DNA of 64,000 nucleotides from Massilia sp. MS-15 (GCF_020176695.1 NZ_JAIWIA010000038.1:86726-150725), one strand, 5' to 3'. Positions 33,724 through 44,353 are shown, numbered from the stretch's first letter. Translations and numbers: made by a program. Notes: a model not told the origin generated them from the sequence alone.

Positions 33724-35949
33724 CTAGGGCTGGAGGGCCAGCACTTCGCCCAGCTGCACGGTATTGACGGGCTTGACCATGTAATGGTCGAAGCCCGCGG
33801 CGCGCGCGGCGTCGCGGTCCTGCTGGCGGCCGTAGCCGGTGGCGGCGATCAGGGTCGCGGCGCTGGTCTGGGGCAGCTGGCGCAGGCGGCGCGCCAGCTC
33901 GTTGCCGTCCATGTCGGGCAGGCCGATGTCGAGCAGGCAGACCTGGGGCGCGAACTGGGCGGCGATGGCAAGGGCGTCGTGCGCGTTGTAGGCGATCTCG
34001 ACCCGGTGGCCGTTCGCGGCCAGGAACAGGTTCAGGGTATGGGCGGCGTCCAGGTTGTCGTCCACCACCAGTACCCGCAGCGGCGCCTGGGCGCTGGCGG
34101 CGTGCCGCACCGCTTCCGCGATCGGCGATTCGGCCTCCTCGGTGTAGCGCGGCAGTCGCACGGTGAAGGTGCTCCCCTTCCCGAGCCCCGCGCTGGCGGC
34201 TTTCACACTGCCGCCGTGCAGTTCGACCAGGCTGCGCGCCAGCGCCAGGCCCAGGCCCAGGCCGCCCTGCGAACGGTCCGAGGTGCGCTCGGCCTGGGTG
34301 AACAGGTCGAACACGTGCCCGACCAGGGCCGCATCCATGCCGATGCCGTCGTCCTGCACCGTCAGCACATGGCTGTCGCCCTCCTGGACCAGGTGCAGCC
34401 GGATATGGCCGCCTTCCGGGGTGTACTTGGTGGCGTTGCCGAGCAGGTTGGCGACCACCTGCACCAGGCGCTTGTGGTCGCCCTTGACCGGCGCCGGATG
34501 CGGCGGCAGGTCGAGCACCACCTGGTGGCGGCGCGCCGTGATCAGGGGGCGGATCTGCTCGGCGGCGTCGTCGACCACCTTGCGCAGGTCGAGTGTCGCG
34601 GTGGAGAGCGAAACCAGGCCGCGCGTCACGCGCGACACGTCGAGCAGGTCGTCCACCAGGCTGGTCATGTGCTCGACCTGGCGCGCGATGATGGCGCAGG
34701 TCTGGGTGATCTGGGCATTATCCGAGTGCAGCAGCTTGAGCAGGTGGGCGCCGGTGCTGATCGGCGCCAGCGGGTTGCGCAGCTCGTGGGCCAGCATCGC
34801 CAGGAACTCGTCCTTCCTTTGGTCGGCCGCGCGCAGCTCGCGCTCGGCCTGGCTGCGCGCGGCTTCCTTGGCCTGCAGCGCGGTCGCCATTTCGTCGAGG
34901 GCCGCAGCAAGCCGGCCAATCTCCTCGTTGCCGTAGCTGATGCCGCTGCGCGCCTCCAGTTCGCCGGCGGCGATACGGCGCGCGGTATCCATCAGCTTGC
35001 GCACCCGCTGCACGATCAGGATGTCGCCGGCCAGCCAGGCCCCCGACAGCGCCAGCAGGGTGATCACGGCCAGGCCGAGCAGGGACGTCATCTGCGCCTC
35101 GCGCGCGGCCGCGGTGATGTTCTCGACCGGCATCCCGATCGTCACCGTGTATTCCGACAGGGCAGGCCCGCCTACCCGGGCGAAGGCGTGCAGGCGCTCG
35201 ACCCCGTCCTCGCCCACCAGCAGCACAGGGCGCAGCGAAGGCTCGCGCATCGCCGCCAGCAGGGCCGGGCTGATCTTCTTGCCGAACCAGCGCTCGGGGT
35301 CGGGACGGCGCGTGATCAGGCGGCCATCGGCATCGGCCGTCTCCAGGATCGAACCGGGCGGCAGGTTGATGTCGTTGACGAAGGTGTCCAGCCCGGCCAG
35401 GTCCATCGCCGAGAACACCACTGCCACCACCTTGCCGCCGCGGTCGGTCACTGGATAGGTGAGGTTGATCGTGTGCCTGCGGATCACGCGCCCGAATACG
35501 TAGTCGCCAGCGATGAAGCGGCGCTCGGCGATGGCGCGCCGGAAGTGGCGCCGGTCGCCCAGGTTCACCGGGTGCAGCATTGGCACCGCGCTGCACGTGA
35601 CTTCGCCATCCAGCCGGATCAGGCCGAAGTTGACATAGCCCTCGTTGCGGTCGAGGACATCGGCCAGCAGCGCATTGCAGCGCCCGGAAGGCCCCGTCAG
35701 GTCGGGTACGCTGACCAGGTCCACCAGGATCTGGCGCGCCCGTTCCAGCGACTGCGCCTCGTTGGCGGCGGCCATGCCGGTCAGGCGCTGCAGGTTCTCC
35801 TCGGAAGCGCGGATCGCGGCCTGGCGCTCGCGCACGCCGCCCAGTACCGTCATGATGGCGATGGGCGTGATTGCCAGCGCGACCAGCAGCATCAAGCGGC
35901 TACGCAGGCTGTTCAGGCGCAGGCGCTGGAGGAAAGTAGTTATCGGCAT
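33724..35949 (-). CDS. Hybrid sensor histidine kinase
   Basis: About 741 residues. A transmembrane helix (about 20-40), a periplasmic Cache-like sensor (about 45-280, with FINDINLPPG-like and D-R-R-H-F-R-R-A-I segments), a second helix, a HAMP domain, a HisKA domain with A-H-E-L-R-N-P-L, an HATPase with N-L-L-G-N-A-T-K-Y and GLGLGLALARSLVELHGG, then a receiver domain (VLVVDDN, L-L-D-I-G-L-P-D-M-D-G). The ATG at 35949 is the first giving a sensible N-terminus; the open frame continues far upstream but only as antisense of the next gene. No ribosome site is obvious. Its output partner is not adjacent. Confidence 0.88.
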   Translation of the reverse strand: MPITTFLQRLRLNSLRSRLMLLVALAITPIAIMTVLGGVRERQAAIRASEENLQRLTGMAAANEAQSLERARQILVDLVSVPDLTGPSGRCNALLADVLDRNEGYVNFGLIRLDGEVTCSAVPMLHPVNLGDRRHFRRAIAERRFIAGDYVFGRVIRRHTINLTYPVTDRGGKVVAVVFSAMDLAGLDTFVNDINLPPGSILETADADGRLITRRPDPERWFGKKISPALLAAMREPSLRPVLLVGEDGVERLHAFARVGGPALSEYTVTIGMPVENITAAAREAQMTSLLGLAVITLLALSGAWLAGDILIVQRVRKLMDTARRIAAGELEARSGISYGNEEIGRLAAALDEMATALQAKEAARSQAERELRAADQRKDEFLAMLAHELRNPLAPISTGAHLLKLLHSDNAQITQTCAIIARQVEHMTSLVDDLLDVSRVTRGLVSLSTATLDLRKVVDDAAEQIRPLITARRHQVVLDLPPHPAPVKGDHKRLVQVVANLLGNATKYTPEGGHIRLHLVQEGDSHVLTVQDDGIGMDAALVGHVFDLFTQAERTSDRSQGGLGLGLALARSLVELHGGSVKAASAGLGKGSTFTVRLPRYTEEAESPIAEAVRHAASAQAPLRVLVVDDNLDAAHTLNLFLAANGHRVEIAYNAHDALAIAAQFAPQVCLLDIGLPDMDGNELARRLRQLPQTSAATLIAATGYGRQQDRDAARAAGFDHYMVKPVNTVQLGEVLALQP

Positions 35950-36070
35950 CGGGCGGATCGGCGTGCAGGAGGGCAGCGGGTTGTGCTTACGTTTCCTTAT
36001 TGTACTAAACCGGGCTGTCCGCCGTCTCTCCCGCGTACCGACTGCGCCATATATGCCACAGCTTAATTGC

Positions 36071-36101
36071 TTGACACCTAAACTAATCGCGCATGTAAGA
36101 T
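36071..36101 (+). promoter_or_regulatory. Promoter of the aryl-CoA degradation operon
   Basis: A perfect TTGACA (36071-36076) is followed by TAAGAT at 36096-36101, a long 19-base spacer; TGTAAG at 17 bases is the alternative. The region is A/T-rich between divergent genes. GAGGGAGCGGG then precedes the ATG at 36127. A non-optimal spacer is often seen at promoters needing an activator. Confidence 0.5.
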
Positions 36102-36126
36102 AGAGGATCACCTCGAGGGAGCGGGA

Positions 36127-38523
36127 ATGAATATCGTGTGCGTGGGCGGCGGCCCGGCCGGCCTGTATTTCGGGCTCTTGATGAAGAAGCGCCATCCGGA
36201 CTACGCCGTCACGGTCGTCGAGCGCAACCGTGCCAGCGACACCTTCGGCTGGGGCGTCGTGTTTTCCGACCAGACTCTGGGCCACCTCGCCGGCGCCGAC
36301 GAGGAGAGCGCGCGCGCCATCCTGCAGTCCTTCAACCACTGGGACGCGATCGACGTGCATTTCAAGGGCCGCACGGTCAGTTCCGGTGGCCATGGCTTCT
36401 GCGGCATCGGCCGCAGGCGCCTGCTGAACATCCTGCAGGAGCGCGGCGCCGCCCTCGGCGTGCGCCTGGAATTCGAACACGAGGTGCGCGACGACGCGGC
36501 ACTGGCGCGCCACTACGGCGCCGACCTGGTAGTCGCCTGCGACGGCGTCAACAGCGCCGTGCGCCAGCGCCATGCCGACGTGTTCCAGCCCGAGCTCGAG
36601 CAGCGCCACTGCCGCTTCGTCTGGCTCGGCACCCGCAGGAAGTTCGATGCCTTCACCTTCGCTTTCGAAGAGACCGAACACGGCTGGTTCCAGGCCCACG
36701 CCTACCAGTACGACGGCGATACGTCGACCTTCATCGTCGAGACGCCCGAGGAAACCTGGCGCGCCGCCGGCCTGGAGACGATGAGCCAGGAACAGGCGCT
36801 GGCCTTTTGCGAGCGCCTGTTCGCACGCTACCTGGACGGCCAGCCGTTGATGGCCAACGCGTCCCACCTGCGGGGCTCGGCGATGTGGATCCGCTTCCCG
36901 CGCATCGCCTGCCGTCACTGGGTGCATCGCCTGCGCCTGGAACAGGCGGACGCGGTGCGCGAGGTGCCGGTGGTGCTGATGGGCGACGCCGCCCATACCG
37001 CCCACTTCTCGATCGGCTCCGGCACCAAGCTGGCGCTGGAGGATGCGATCGAACTGGCGCGCTGCCTGGACGATCCGGCGCTGCCGATGGACGCCGCGCT
37101 GGCACGCTACGAGGAACTGCGCCGGGTCGAGGTGCTCAAGCTGCAGAGCGCCGCCCGCAACTCGATGGAATGGTTCGAGAACGTCCGCCGCTACACGGCG
37201 CTCGAGGCCGAGCAGTTCGCCTATTCGCTGCTCACGCGCAGCCAGCGCCTGTCGCATGAGAACCTGCGCCTGCGCGACCCGGACTATGTCGCCGGCTTCG
37301 AGCGCTGGTTCGCCGCGCGCGCCGCCGACCAGGCCGGCCTGCCCGCGCCCCGGGACGACGCGCCGCCCATGTTTACACCGTACAGAGTTCGCGGCATGCT
37401 GCTGAAGAACCGCGTGATCGTCTCGCCGATGGCGCAGTATTCGGCGCTGGATGGCACCGTGGGCGACTTCCACCTGGCCCACCTGGGCGCGCGCGCGCTG
37501 GGCGGCGCGGCGCTGGTGATGGCCGAGATGACCTGCGTCTCGAGCGACGCACGCATCACGCCCGGCTGTCCCGGCCTGTACACGCCGGCGCACACGGCGG
37601 CCTGGCGCCGCATCGTCGACTTCGTGCACGCCAACAGCGACGCGAAGATCGGCGTGCAGCTGGGCCATGCCGGCGCCAAGGGATCGACGCGGCCGATGTG
37701 GGACGGCATCGACTTGCCGCTCGAGGAGGGCAACTGGCCGCTGGTGTCGGCTTCCGAACAGCAGTACCTGCACGGGGTGTCGCAGCTGGCACGCGCGGCC
37801 ACGCCCGACGACCTGGAACGCATCAGGGACGATTTCGTGCGCGCCACCCTGGCCGCGCGCGACGCCGGTTTCGACTGGCTGGAACTGCACTGCGCGCACG
37901 GCTACCTGCTGTCGAGCTTCATCTCGCCGCTTACCAACCGGCGCCGGGACGCCTATGGCGGCAGCCTGGAAAACCGCTGCCGCTACCCGCTGGAAGTGTT
38001 CGCGGCGATCCGCGCCGTCTGGCCGGAGGCGCTGCCGATCAGCGTGCGCCTGTCGGCCCACGACTGGGTCGAGGGCGGCATCACGCCCGACGACGCGGTG
38101 GCGATCGCGCGCCTGTTCAAGGCCGCCGGGGCCGACATGATCGACTGTTCGTCGGGCCAGGTCAGCAAGCGGGAAAAACCGGTGTACGGACGCATGTTCC
38201 AGACCCCCTTCGCCGACCGCATCCGCAACGAGGCCGGCATCCCGACCATCGCCGTCGGCGCGATCTACGAGGCCGACCACGTCAACGGCATCGTGTCGGC
38301 CGGGCGCGCCGACCTGTGCGCCGTTGCCCGTCCGCACCTCGCCAATCCGGCCTGGACGCTGAACGAAGCGGCGCGCATCGGCTACACGGGCGCCGCCTGG
38401 CCGCGCCAGTACCGCGCCGGCAAGCTGCAGCTCGAGCGCAACCTCGAGCGCGAGCGCCAGCTGCAGGCCGCCGGCAGCGGCCTGAGTCCGCAGCAGCTGG
38501 CAGCACGCCTGCTTGAAGGCTGA
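36127..38523 (+). CDS. Bifunctional aryl-CoA monooxygenase/oxidoreductase (salicylyl-CoA 5-hydroxylase or 2-aminobenzoyl-CoA monooxygenase/reductase type)
   Basis: A 798-residue two-domain flavoenzyme. Residues 1-390 are a class A flavin monooxygenase ([18 protein letters not shown] at the start, [14 protein letters not shown], and [16 protein letters not shown]). Residues 410-790 are an old-yellow-enzyme-type oxidoreductase ([52 protein letters not shown]). The same fusion is known in salicylyl-CoA 5-hydroxylases and in 2-aminobenzoyl-CoA monooxygenase/reductase, which hydroxylate and partly reduce the CoA-bound ring. The neighbours, including RidA, favour an amino-substituted substrate. Confidence 0.9.
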   Translation: MNIVCVGGGPAGLYFGLLMKKRHPDYAVTVVERNRASDTFGWGVVFSDQTLGHLAGADEESARAILQSFNHWDAIDVHFKGRTVSSGGHGFCGIGRRRLLNILQERGAALGVRLEFEHEVRDDAALARHYGADLVVACDGVNSAVRQRHADVFQPELEQRHCRFVWLGTRRKFDAFTFAFEETEHGWFQAHAYQYDGDTSTFIVETPEETWRAAGLETMSQEQALAFCERLFARYLDGQPLMANASHLRGSAMWIRFPRIACRHWVHRLRLEQADAVREVPVVLMGDAAHTAHFSIGSGTKLALEDAIELARCLDDPALPMDAALARYEELRRVEVLKLQSAARNSMEWFENVRRYTALEAEQFAYSLLTRSQRLSHENLRLRDPDYVAGFERWFAARAADQAGLPAPRDDAPPMFTPYRVRGMLLKNRVIVSPMAQYSALDGTVGDFHLAHLGARALGGAALVMAEMTCVSSDARITPGCPGLYTPAHTAAWRRIVDFVHANSDAKIGVQLGHAGAKGSTRPMWDGIDLPLEEGNWPLVSASEQQYLHGVSQLARAATPDDLERIRDDFVRATLAARDAGFDWLELHCAHGYLLSSFISPLTNRRRDAYGGSLENRCRYPLEVFAAIRAVWPEALPISVRLSAHDWVEGGITPDDAVAIARLFKAAGADMIDCSSGQVSKREKPVYGRMFQTPFADRIRNEAGIPTIAVGAIYEADHVNGIVSAGRADLCAVARPHLANPAWTLNEAARIGYTGAAWPRQYRAGKLQLERNLERERQLQAAGSGLSPQQLAARLLEG

Positions 38524-38549
38524 TCTTCATTTTTTTCAGGAGCCAACGC

Positions 38550-39404
38550 ATGCATTACCTACCGGGCCAGGCGCACCGGCTGCCGGGCAACCGCGCCAGC
38601 CTTGCCGACTACCAGGCCACCCACTTCCAGTTCGCCGTGCACGAGCGGGTGGCGACCATTCTTCTCGACCGGCCGGAGCGCAAGAACCCGCTCACCTTCG
38701 ATTCCTACGCCGAGCTGCGCGCGCTGTTCCAGGCCCTGGCCTATGCCGACGACGTCAAGGCGGTGGTGCTCACCGGCGCCGGCGGGAACTTCTGTTCGGG
38801 TGGCGACGTCCACGAGATCATCGGACCGCTGACCCGGCTCGACATGCCCGGCCTGCTGGCCTTCACGCGCATGACGGGCGAGCTGGTGAAGGCCATGCGC
38901 GCCTGCCCGCAGCCGATCGTGGCCAGTATCGACGGCGTCTGCGCCGGCGCCGGCGCGATCCTGGCGCTGGCTTCCGACATCCGCTACGGCACCGCGCGCA
39001 GCAAGACCGCCTTCCTGTTTACCCGGGTCGGCCTGGCCGGCTGCGACATGGGCGCCTGTGCGCTGCTGCCGCGCGTGATCGGCCAGGGCCGTGCGGCCGA
39101 GCTGCTCTACACGGGGCGCGCGCTGAAGGGGGAGGAAGCCGAACGCTGGGGCTTCTTCAACCGCCTGTGCGAGCCGGACGCGGTGCTGGGCGAGGCCCAG
39201 GCGTTTGCCGCCAGCCTGGCGAACGGCCCCACCTTCGCCCATGGCATGACCAAGAAGATGCTGCAGCAGGAGTGGAACATGGGCGTGGACGAAGCGATCG
39301 AGGCGGAGGCCCAGGCCCAGGCGATCTGCATGGCCACCAATGATTTCCATCGTGCCTACCACGCCTTCGTGGGCAAGGACACACCCCGTTTCGAGGGAGA
39401 CTGA
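38550..39404 (+). CDS. Enoyl-CoA hydratase family protein of the aryl-CoA cluster
   Basis: A 284-residue crotonase-fold protein with AGGAGCC before the ATG. A 25-residue N-terminal extension precedes the core. Oxyanion-hole segments are [12 protein letters not shown] and [19 protein letters not shown]. The position after CAGAG corresponds to the catalytic Glu pair of hydratases, but here the sequence reads G-L-A-G-C-D-M-G-A, with an Asp rather than Glu, so it may be an isomerase, hydrolase or ring hydrolase instead. Second gene of the operon. Confidence 0.85.
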   Translation: MHYLPGQAHRLPGNRASLADYQATHFQFAVHERVATILLDRPERKNPLTFDSYAELRALFQALAYADDVKAVVLTGAGGNFCSGGDVHEIIGPLTRLDMPGLLAFTRMTGELVKAMRACPQPIVASIDGVCAGAGAILALASDIRYGTARSKTAFLFTRVGLAGCDMGACALLPRVIGQGRAAELLYTGRALKGEEAERWGFFNRLCEPDAVLGEAQAFAASLANGPTFAHGMTKKMLQQEWNMGVDEAIEAEAQAQAICMATNDFHRAYHAFVGKDTPRFEGD

Positions 39405-39406
39405 GC

Positions 39407-40573
39407 ATGTCCGGTGACGATTTCCTCGACCTGCCTTTCTTCGAGCCACGCCACCGCGCGCTGGTGGGCGAACTGGATGCCTGGGCAGGGGACAATACAG
39501 GACACGCGCACGGCGGCGACGTCGATGCCGCCTGCCGCGCCCTGGTGCGCACGCTCGGCGCCGGCGGCTGGCTGAACCACGCGATCGGCGGCGCGGGTCG
39601 CACGATCGACACCCGCGCCATCTGCCTGATCCGCGAAACCCTGGCGCGCCACGCCGGGCTGGCCGATTTCGCCTTCGCCATGCAGGGCCTCGGCAGCGGC
39701 GCGATCTCGCTGTTCGGCAGCGCGCAGCAGCAGGACACCTGGCTGCCGCGGGTCGCCAGCGGCGCGGCGATCGCCGCCTTCGCGCTGTCCGAGCCACAGG
39801 CCGGCTCCGACGTGGCCGCCATGCAGTGCGCCGCGCGCCTCGACGGCGACAGCTATGTGCTCGACGGCGAGAAGACCTGGATCTCGAACGGCGGCATCGC
39901 CGACTTCTACGTCGTGTTCGCGCGCACTGGCGACGGTGGCGGAGAAGGCGGGCGCGGCTCGCGCGGCATCTCGGCCTTCATCGTGGAGGCGGACACGCCC
40001 GGCTTCGAGATCGCCGAGCGGATCGAGGTGATCGCGCCGCACCCGCTGGCGCGCCTGCGCTTCGACGGCTGCCGGGTGCCGCTCGCCAACCGGATCGGCG
40101 AGGAAGGGCAGGGCTTCAAGGTCGCGATGGCGACCCTGGACGTGTTCCGTACCTCGGTGGCGGCGGCCAGCCTCGGTTTCGCCCGGCGCGCGCTCGACGA
40201 AGCCTTGCGCCGGGCGCGCGCGCGCGCCATGTTCGGCAAGACCCTGGCCGACTTCCAGCTGACCCAGGCCAGGCTGGCCCAGATGGCAACCGGCATCGAC
40301 GCGGGTGCGCTGCTGACCTACCGCGCGGCCTGGATGCGCGACGCCGGCAAGCGGGTGACGAAGGAAGCCGCCATGGCCAAGCTCACCGCCACCGAGACCG
40401 CCCAGCAGGTGATCGACGCGGCGCTGCAGATGTTCGGCGGCCAGGGCGTGGTCAGTGGCGAGACGGTCGAGACGCTGTACCGGGAAATCCGCGCGCTGCG
40501 CATCTACGAAGGCGCGAGCGAGGTCCAGCTCCTGATCATCGCGCGCGAACTGCTGGCCGGGGAGGGCCGCTGA
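39407..40573 (+). CDS. Acyl-CoA dehydrogenase of the aryl-CoA cluster
   Basis: A 388-residue flavin-dependent dehydrogenase. Motifs: [17 protein letters not shown] (FAD/substrate loop), [34 protein letters not shown] and [34 protein letters not shown]. The E-G-A-S-E-V-Q segment near the end carries the catalytic-base region. Two bases after the hydratase stop. Probably oxidises the partly reduced alicyclic CoA ester made upstream, or a later ring-opened intermediate. Confidence 0.9.
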   Translation: MSGDDFLDLPFFEPRHRALVGELDAWAGDNTGHAHGGDVDAACRALVRTLGAGGWLNHAIGGAGRTIDTRAICLIRETLARHAGLADFAFAMQGLGSGAISLFGSAQQQDTWLPRVASGAAIAAFALSEPQAGSDVAAMQCAARLDGDSYVLDGEKTWISNGGIADFYVVFARTGDGGGEGGRGSRGISAFIVEADTPGFEIAERIEVIAPHPLARLRFDGCRVPLANRIGEEGQGFKVAMATLDVFRTSVAAASLGFARRALDEALRRARARAMFGKTLADFQLTQARLAQMATGIDAGALLTYRAAWMRDAGKRVTKEAAMAKLTATETAQQVIDAALQMFGGQGVVSGETVETLYREIRALRIYEGASEVQLLIIARELLAGEGR

Positions 40574-40965
40574 TGGACATCCTGCAACCGGCGCACTGGG
40601 TGCGCCCCAAGGGGTATGCGAACGGCGTGGCCGCGCGTGGCCGCCAGATCTACGTGAGCGGCATGATCGGCTGGGATGCGCAAGGGGTCTTCCAGACCGA
40701 CGACTTCGCCGGCCAGGCGCGCCAGGCGCTGGAGAACGTGGTGGCGGTGCTGTCCGAGGCCGGCGCCGGCCCGCAGCACATCGTGCGCATGACCTGGTAT
40801 GTGCTCGACCGCGCCGAATACCTGGGCGCCGGCGCCGCCCTGGGCGCGGCCTACCGCGACGTGATCGGGCGCCACTACCCGGCCATGAGCGCGGTCCAGG
40901 TGGCGGCGCTGATGGAGGAGCGGGCCCGTGTCGAGATCGAGGTGACGGCGGTGGTGCCCGACTGA
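40573..40965 (+). CDS. RidA family enamine/imine deaminase
   Basis: A 130-residue RidA/YjgF/UK114 protein, overlapping the dehydrogenase stop by one base (TGATG). Core strands R-Q-I-Y-V-S-G-M-I-G-W and the trimer-interface region AMSAVQVAALMEERARVEIEVTAV are clear; the conserved Arg sits in E-E-R-A-R-V-E-I-E. RidA proteins hydrolyse reactive enamines or imines to ketones and ammonia. In this operon it could remove the amino group of an amino-cyclohexene-carboxyl-CoA intermediate. Confidence 0.88.
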   Translation: MDILQPAHWVRPKGYANGVAARGRQIYVSGMIGWDAQGVFQTDDFAGQARQALENVVAVLSEAGAGPQHIVRMTWYVLDRAEYLGAGAALGAAYRDVIGRHYPAMSAVQVAALMEERARVEIEVTAVVPD

Positions 40966-41071
40966 CCCGGCGGCCTGCCGGCAAAGCCATGCAGGGTGAA
41001 TTGCAAGCTGGCCCGCGCGGCCGTATGCTCGCGGCTTGCCGGCTTCACCGTTCACCTGAAAGCTTGTTCAC

Positions 41072-41809
41072 ATGCGCCTGACGATTCCCGCCCGATATGC
41101 CATGGCCTGGTCCGTGGCATGCGCCATTGCTAGCCCAGGGGCCTGGGCGACGCCTCCGGCCCAGGTCTACATCGACCGTGGCGAACTGCATTACGTCGGC
41201 CCGCTGTCCGCGGAGGCGAACCGGCGCGCCTTTGCGCTGTACGAGGATGGGCAGGACAAGCCGCGCATCCTGTCGATCCGCAGCAGCGGCGGGCCGACCG
41301 GCCCCGGGATGGAACTGGGCCGCTGGGTGCGCGCACGGGGCCTGGACGTGAAAGTGATGGAATATTGCATGTCGTCCTGCGCCAACTATGTGTTTACCGC
41401 GGCGCCACGCAGGGTGGTCAGCAATTTCGCGGTGGTCGCCTACCACGGCGGCCTGAGCAGCACGGGTTTTGCGCTCGACGAGGGGCAGGAGGCCATGCTG
41501 CAGGCCCTGCCGGCCGAGCAGCGCGCGGCCGCCCGCGAAAGGCTGCTCGCGACCCTGCTCGACGCGCTCAAGCCGCAAGCCGAAGCGGAGCGCCAGTTCT
41601 TTGCCGATATCGGGGTGCAGCAGCGCATTACCACCTTCGGGCAGGAGAGCCGCAATGCCCAATACCAGCGTCCGGAGTCGATCGGCTGGACCTATTCGCT
41701 GGACGACTTCGCCAGGCTCGGCGTCGGCCAGATCCGTGTGGTGAATCCACCCTGGCGCCCGCGCTTCGTCAACGCCAGCACCCCGGTCACCCTGCTCAAG
41801 CTGGACTAG
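41072..41809 (+). CDS. Periplasmic ClpP/crotonase-fold-like protein (COG3904 type)
   Basis: A 245-residue protein with a signal peptide ending near A-W-A. The core SIRSSGGPTGPGMELGRWV followed by VMEYCMSSCANYVFTAAPRR resembles the nucleophile-elbow region of ClpP-like predicted periplasmic proteins; the S-S-C-A-N serine is where ClpP has its catalytic Ser. No obvious ATPase partner. Likely periplasmic, substrate unknown. Confidence 0.72.
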   Translation: MRLTIPARYAMAWSVACAIASPGAWATPPAQVYIDRGELHYVGPLSAEANRRAFALYEDGQDKPRILSIRSSGGPTGPGMELGRWVRARGLDVKVMEYCMSSCANYVFTAAPRRVVSNFAVVAYHGGLSSTGFALDEGQEAMLQALPAEQRAAARERLLATLLDALKPQAEAERQFFADIGVQQRITTFGQESRNAQYQRPESIGWTYSLDDFARLGVGQIRVVNPPWRPRFVNASTPVTLLKLD

Positions 41810-41815
41810 CGCAGC

Positions 41816-42262
41816 ATGCGGATTCGCGCGGCAAACAACGGGGACGCGGACAGCATCGTCGAACTGATCGGGCAACTGGGCTACGCGAACGAAGCCGGAC
41901 AAGTGCGGGAACAGCTGCGCGCCCTGCGCGTGCCGGCGTCGGGCGAGGCCTTCGTCGCCGAGGACGAGGGCAGGGTCCTCGGGCTGGCGGTGGTGCATAC
42001 GATCAAGCCCTTGCATGTGCCGGCGCGCTGGGCGCTGCTGTCGGCGCTGGTCGTCGATGCCGGAGGCCGCAGCGCCGGCGTCGGCGCGCGCCTGCTGGCC
42101 GCCGCCGAGCGCTATGCGGTAACCCAGGGCTGCGCGCAGATCGAATTGTCCAGCAATAGCGCGCGCACCCGGGCGCATGGCTTTTATGAACGTCACGGCT
42201 ATCAGGAAAAGCGCCGGCGTTTCGTCAAGCAGCTTGCATCGATTGCCAGTCCCGCAGCCTGA
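41816..42262 (+). CDS. GNAT family N-acetyltransferase
   Basis: A 148-residue GNAT protein starting MRIRAANNGDADSIVELIGQL. The acetyl-CoA site (A-L-V-V-D-A-G-G-R-S-A-G-V-G-A-R-L-L) has the Q/R-x-x-G-x-G/A pattern in modified form. The C-terminus has the usual N-S-A-R-T-R-A-H-G-F-Y-E-R-H-G-Y-Q-E. Six bases after the preceding gene. Substrate unknown. Confidence 0.9.
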   Translation: MRIRAANNGDADSIVELIGQLGYANEAGQVREQLRALRVPASGEAFVAEDEGRVLGLAVVHTIKPLHVPARWALLSALVVDAGGRSAGVGARLLAAAERYAVTQGCAQIELSSNSARTRAHGFYERHGYQEKRRRFVKQLASIASPAA

Positions 42263-42292
42263 GTCCGTGGCGCACGCGCCGGCCCGGGCCGG

Positions 42293-44353
42293 ATGGCGGG
42301 TCTGCTACACTGCCTCGTTCATTCACCCAGCCTCGTCACCGCATTGATCCCGACTCCAGCCCCCGAAGGCCTGCCACCCGTGCTTGCCGGTCCCTTGCTG
42401 CGCCGCCTCGAGCCGGGCCGGCTCGTGCTCTGGCTGGTCGGCAGCGCGCCGCTCGACCTGAGCCTGGTGCTGGCGCCGCAGGACGGCGCGGAACGCCGGC
42501 TCGCGCTCGACGCGCGCCATTGCCGCGTCGTGCGCATCGGGCGCCACGCCTGCGTGCACCTGATCGACGTCGCGCTGCCCGAGCCGCTGCCGCAGGACAC
42601 CCTGGTCGACTACGACCTGCTGGTGCGGCACGCCGACGGCAGCGAGGCCGGTATCGCGCAGTGGGCGCCGCACCTGCTGCATGCCGGCGCGGCGCGGCCG
42701 AACCTGGTGCTGCGCAGCCGCAGCGACAACATCCTGTTCGGTTCCTGCCGCAAGCCGCACCATCCTGCGCCCGACGGCATGGCCCGCGCCGACGCGCTGA
42801 TGGCCGAACACGCGCGCTACCCCGGACAGGCCGGCGAACGGCCGGCCTTCCTGATGCTGTGCGGCGACCAGGTCTATGCGGACGACGTGGCCGGCCCCAT
42901 GCTGGCGGCGATCCACACGCTGGTCCAGCGCCTGGGCCTGTACGACGAATGCCTGGAAGGCGCGGTGGTCGCGGACAGCGAGGCGCTGTACCGCCATCCG
43001 GCCAGCTACTACCGGCGCGAAGAGCTGCTGCCGGCGGTCCGGTCCAACAACCTGCTGCGCGAGCGCTTCTTCGGCGGCAGCGAAAAGCCGATTTTCACCA
43101 CGGCGAATGCGCACAACCACCTGGTGACCCTGGCCGAAGTGATGGCCATGTACCTGCTGGCCTGGTCGCCCGTGCCGTGGCAGCTGGTGGAGGAGGCGCC
43201 CATGCCCCCGCCCGCGCTGGCGCTCGCGCCGAAACACGTGCAACGCTGGCAGCGCGAAGCGCAGGCCCTGGCGGGCTTCCGGCGCGACCTGCCGCGCGCG
43301 GCGCGCCTGATGGCGCACGTGCAGACCCTGATGATCTTCGACGACCACGACATCACCGACGACTGGAACCTGGCGGCCAGCTGGGAAGCCACGGCCTACG
43401 GCCACCCGTTCTCGCGCCGCATCGTCGGCAACGCGCTGGTCGCCTACATGCTGTGCCAGGGCTGGGGCAACCGGCCCGAGGTGTTCGGTGCGGCGCTCGA
43501 CGAGCTGGCGGCGCTGGCCGCCGGCGCCGATGCCGACAACCGGCTCGACCCCGGGGCGCAGGATGCGCTGATCACGCGCCTGCTGTCCTTCCGCCACTGG
43601 GACTTCGTGCTGCGGACGGCGCCCACGGTCATCGTGCTCGATACCCGCACGCGGCGCTGGCGCAACCGGCGCCGGCCCGACTACCCCTCGGGCCTGATGG
43701 ACTGGGAAGCGCTGACCGCGCTGCAGCACGAGCTGCTGGACGAAAAGGCCGCCGTCATCGTCTCGGCGGCGCCGATGTTCGGGCTCAAGCTGATCGAGGT
43801 GGTGCAAAGGATCGCCACCTTCGCCGGCATGGCCCTGACCGTGGATGCCGAGAACTGGATGGCGCACCGGGGCGCGGCCAGCAGCATGCTCAACATCTTC
43901 CGCCATTCGCGCACCCCGGGCAACTACGTGGTGCTGTCGGGCGACGTGCACTATTCCTTCGCCTACGACGTGGAAGTGCGCGAAGCCGATGAACCCGGGC
44001 GCGCGCCGCATGTCTGGCAGATCACCAGCAGCGGCATCAAGAACGAGTTCCCGCGCCGCCTGCTCGATTGGTTCGACCGCCTCAACCGCTGGCTGTACGC
44101 GCCACGCTCGCCGCTGAACTGGCTCACCCAACGGCGCGACCTCGCACTCACGCCTTATCTGCCGGACCGGCGCCAGCATGGCGAGCGGGTCTGGAACGGC
44201 GCCGGCATCGGCCAGGTATGGCTCGATGCGCAGGGTCGGCCGCTGCGCATCGTGCAGCACAATGCCGACGGCCGGCCCGCGACCCGCTTCCTGGCGCCGG
44301 AACAGGGAGCGTCGCCCGCCGCGGCCGCCGGGCAGCCCTTCACGAAACGCTGA
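42293..44353 (+). CDS. PhoD-like phosphatase family protein
   Basis: About 686 residues. The phosphatase core begins near residue 140: NILFGSCRKPHHP, F-L-M-L-C-G-D-Q-V-Y-A-D-D-V, L-M-I-F-D-D-H-D-I-T-D-D-W-N and V-V-L-S-G-D-V-H-Y-S-F-A-Y. These supply the metal ligands of PhoD-type alkaline phosphatases. The N-terminal 130 residues are beta-rich. No Tat signal is visible, unlike secreted PhoD. The start is uncertain: ATG 42293 lies close to a TACACT sequence, and GTG 42380 is an in-frame alternative. Confidence 0.82.
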   Translation: MAGLLHCLVHSPSLVTALIPTPAPEGLPPVLAGPLLRRLEPGRLVLWLVGSAPLDLSLVLAPQDGAERRLALDARHCRVVRIGRHACVHLIDVALPEPLPQDTLVDYDLLVRHADGSEAGIAQWAPHLLHAGAARPNLVLRSRSDNILFGSCRKPHHPAPDGMARADALMAEHARYPGQAGERPAFLMLCGDQVYADDVAGPMLAAIHTLVQRLGLYDECLEGAVVADSEALYRHPASYYRREELLPAVRSNNLLRERFFGGSEKPIFTTANAHNHLVTLAEVMAMYLLAWSPVPWQLVEEAPMPPPALALAPKHVQRWQREAQALAGFRRDLPRAARLMAHVQTLMIFDDHDITDDWNLAASWEATAYGHPFSRRIVGNALVAYMLCQGWGNRPEVFGAALDELAALAAGADADNRLDPGAQDALITRLLSFRHWDFVLRTAPTVIVLDTRTRRWRNRRRPDYPSGLMDWEALTALQHELLDEKAAVIVSAAPMFGLKLIEVVQRIATFAGMALTVDAENWMAHRGAASSMLNIFRHSRTPGNYVVLSGDVHYSFAYDVEVREADEPGRAPHVWQITSSGIKNEFPRRLLDWFDRLNRWLYAPRSPLNWLTQRRDLALTPYLPDRRQHGERVWNGAGIGQVWLDAQGRPLRIVQHNADGRPATRFLAPEQGASPAAAAGQPFTKR

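Noticed and set aside
35950..38337. A very long minus-strand open frame that would extend the hybrid kinase to over 1500 residues
   Set aside because: It is antisense to the monooxygenase/oxidoreductase gene, has no kinase-like sequence and results from the high G/C content. The kinase has a proper membrane-anchored N-terminus at 35949.
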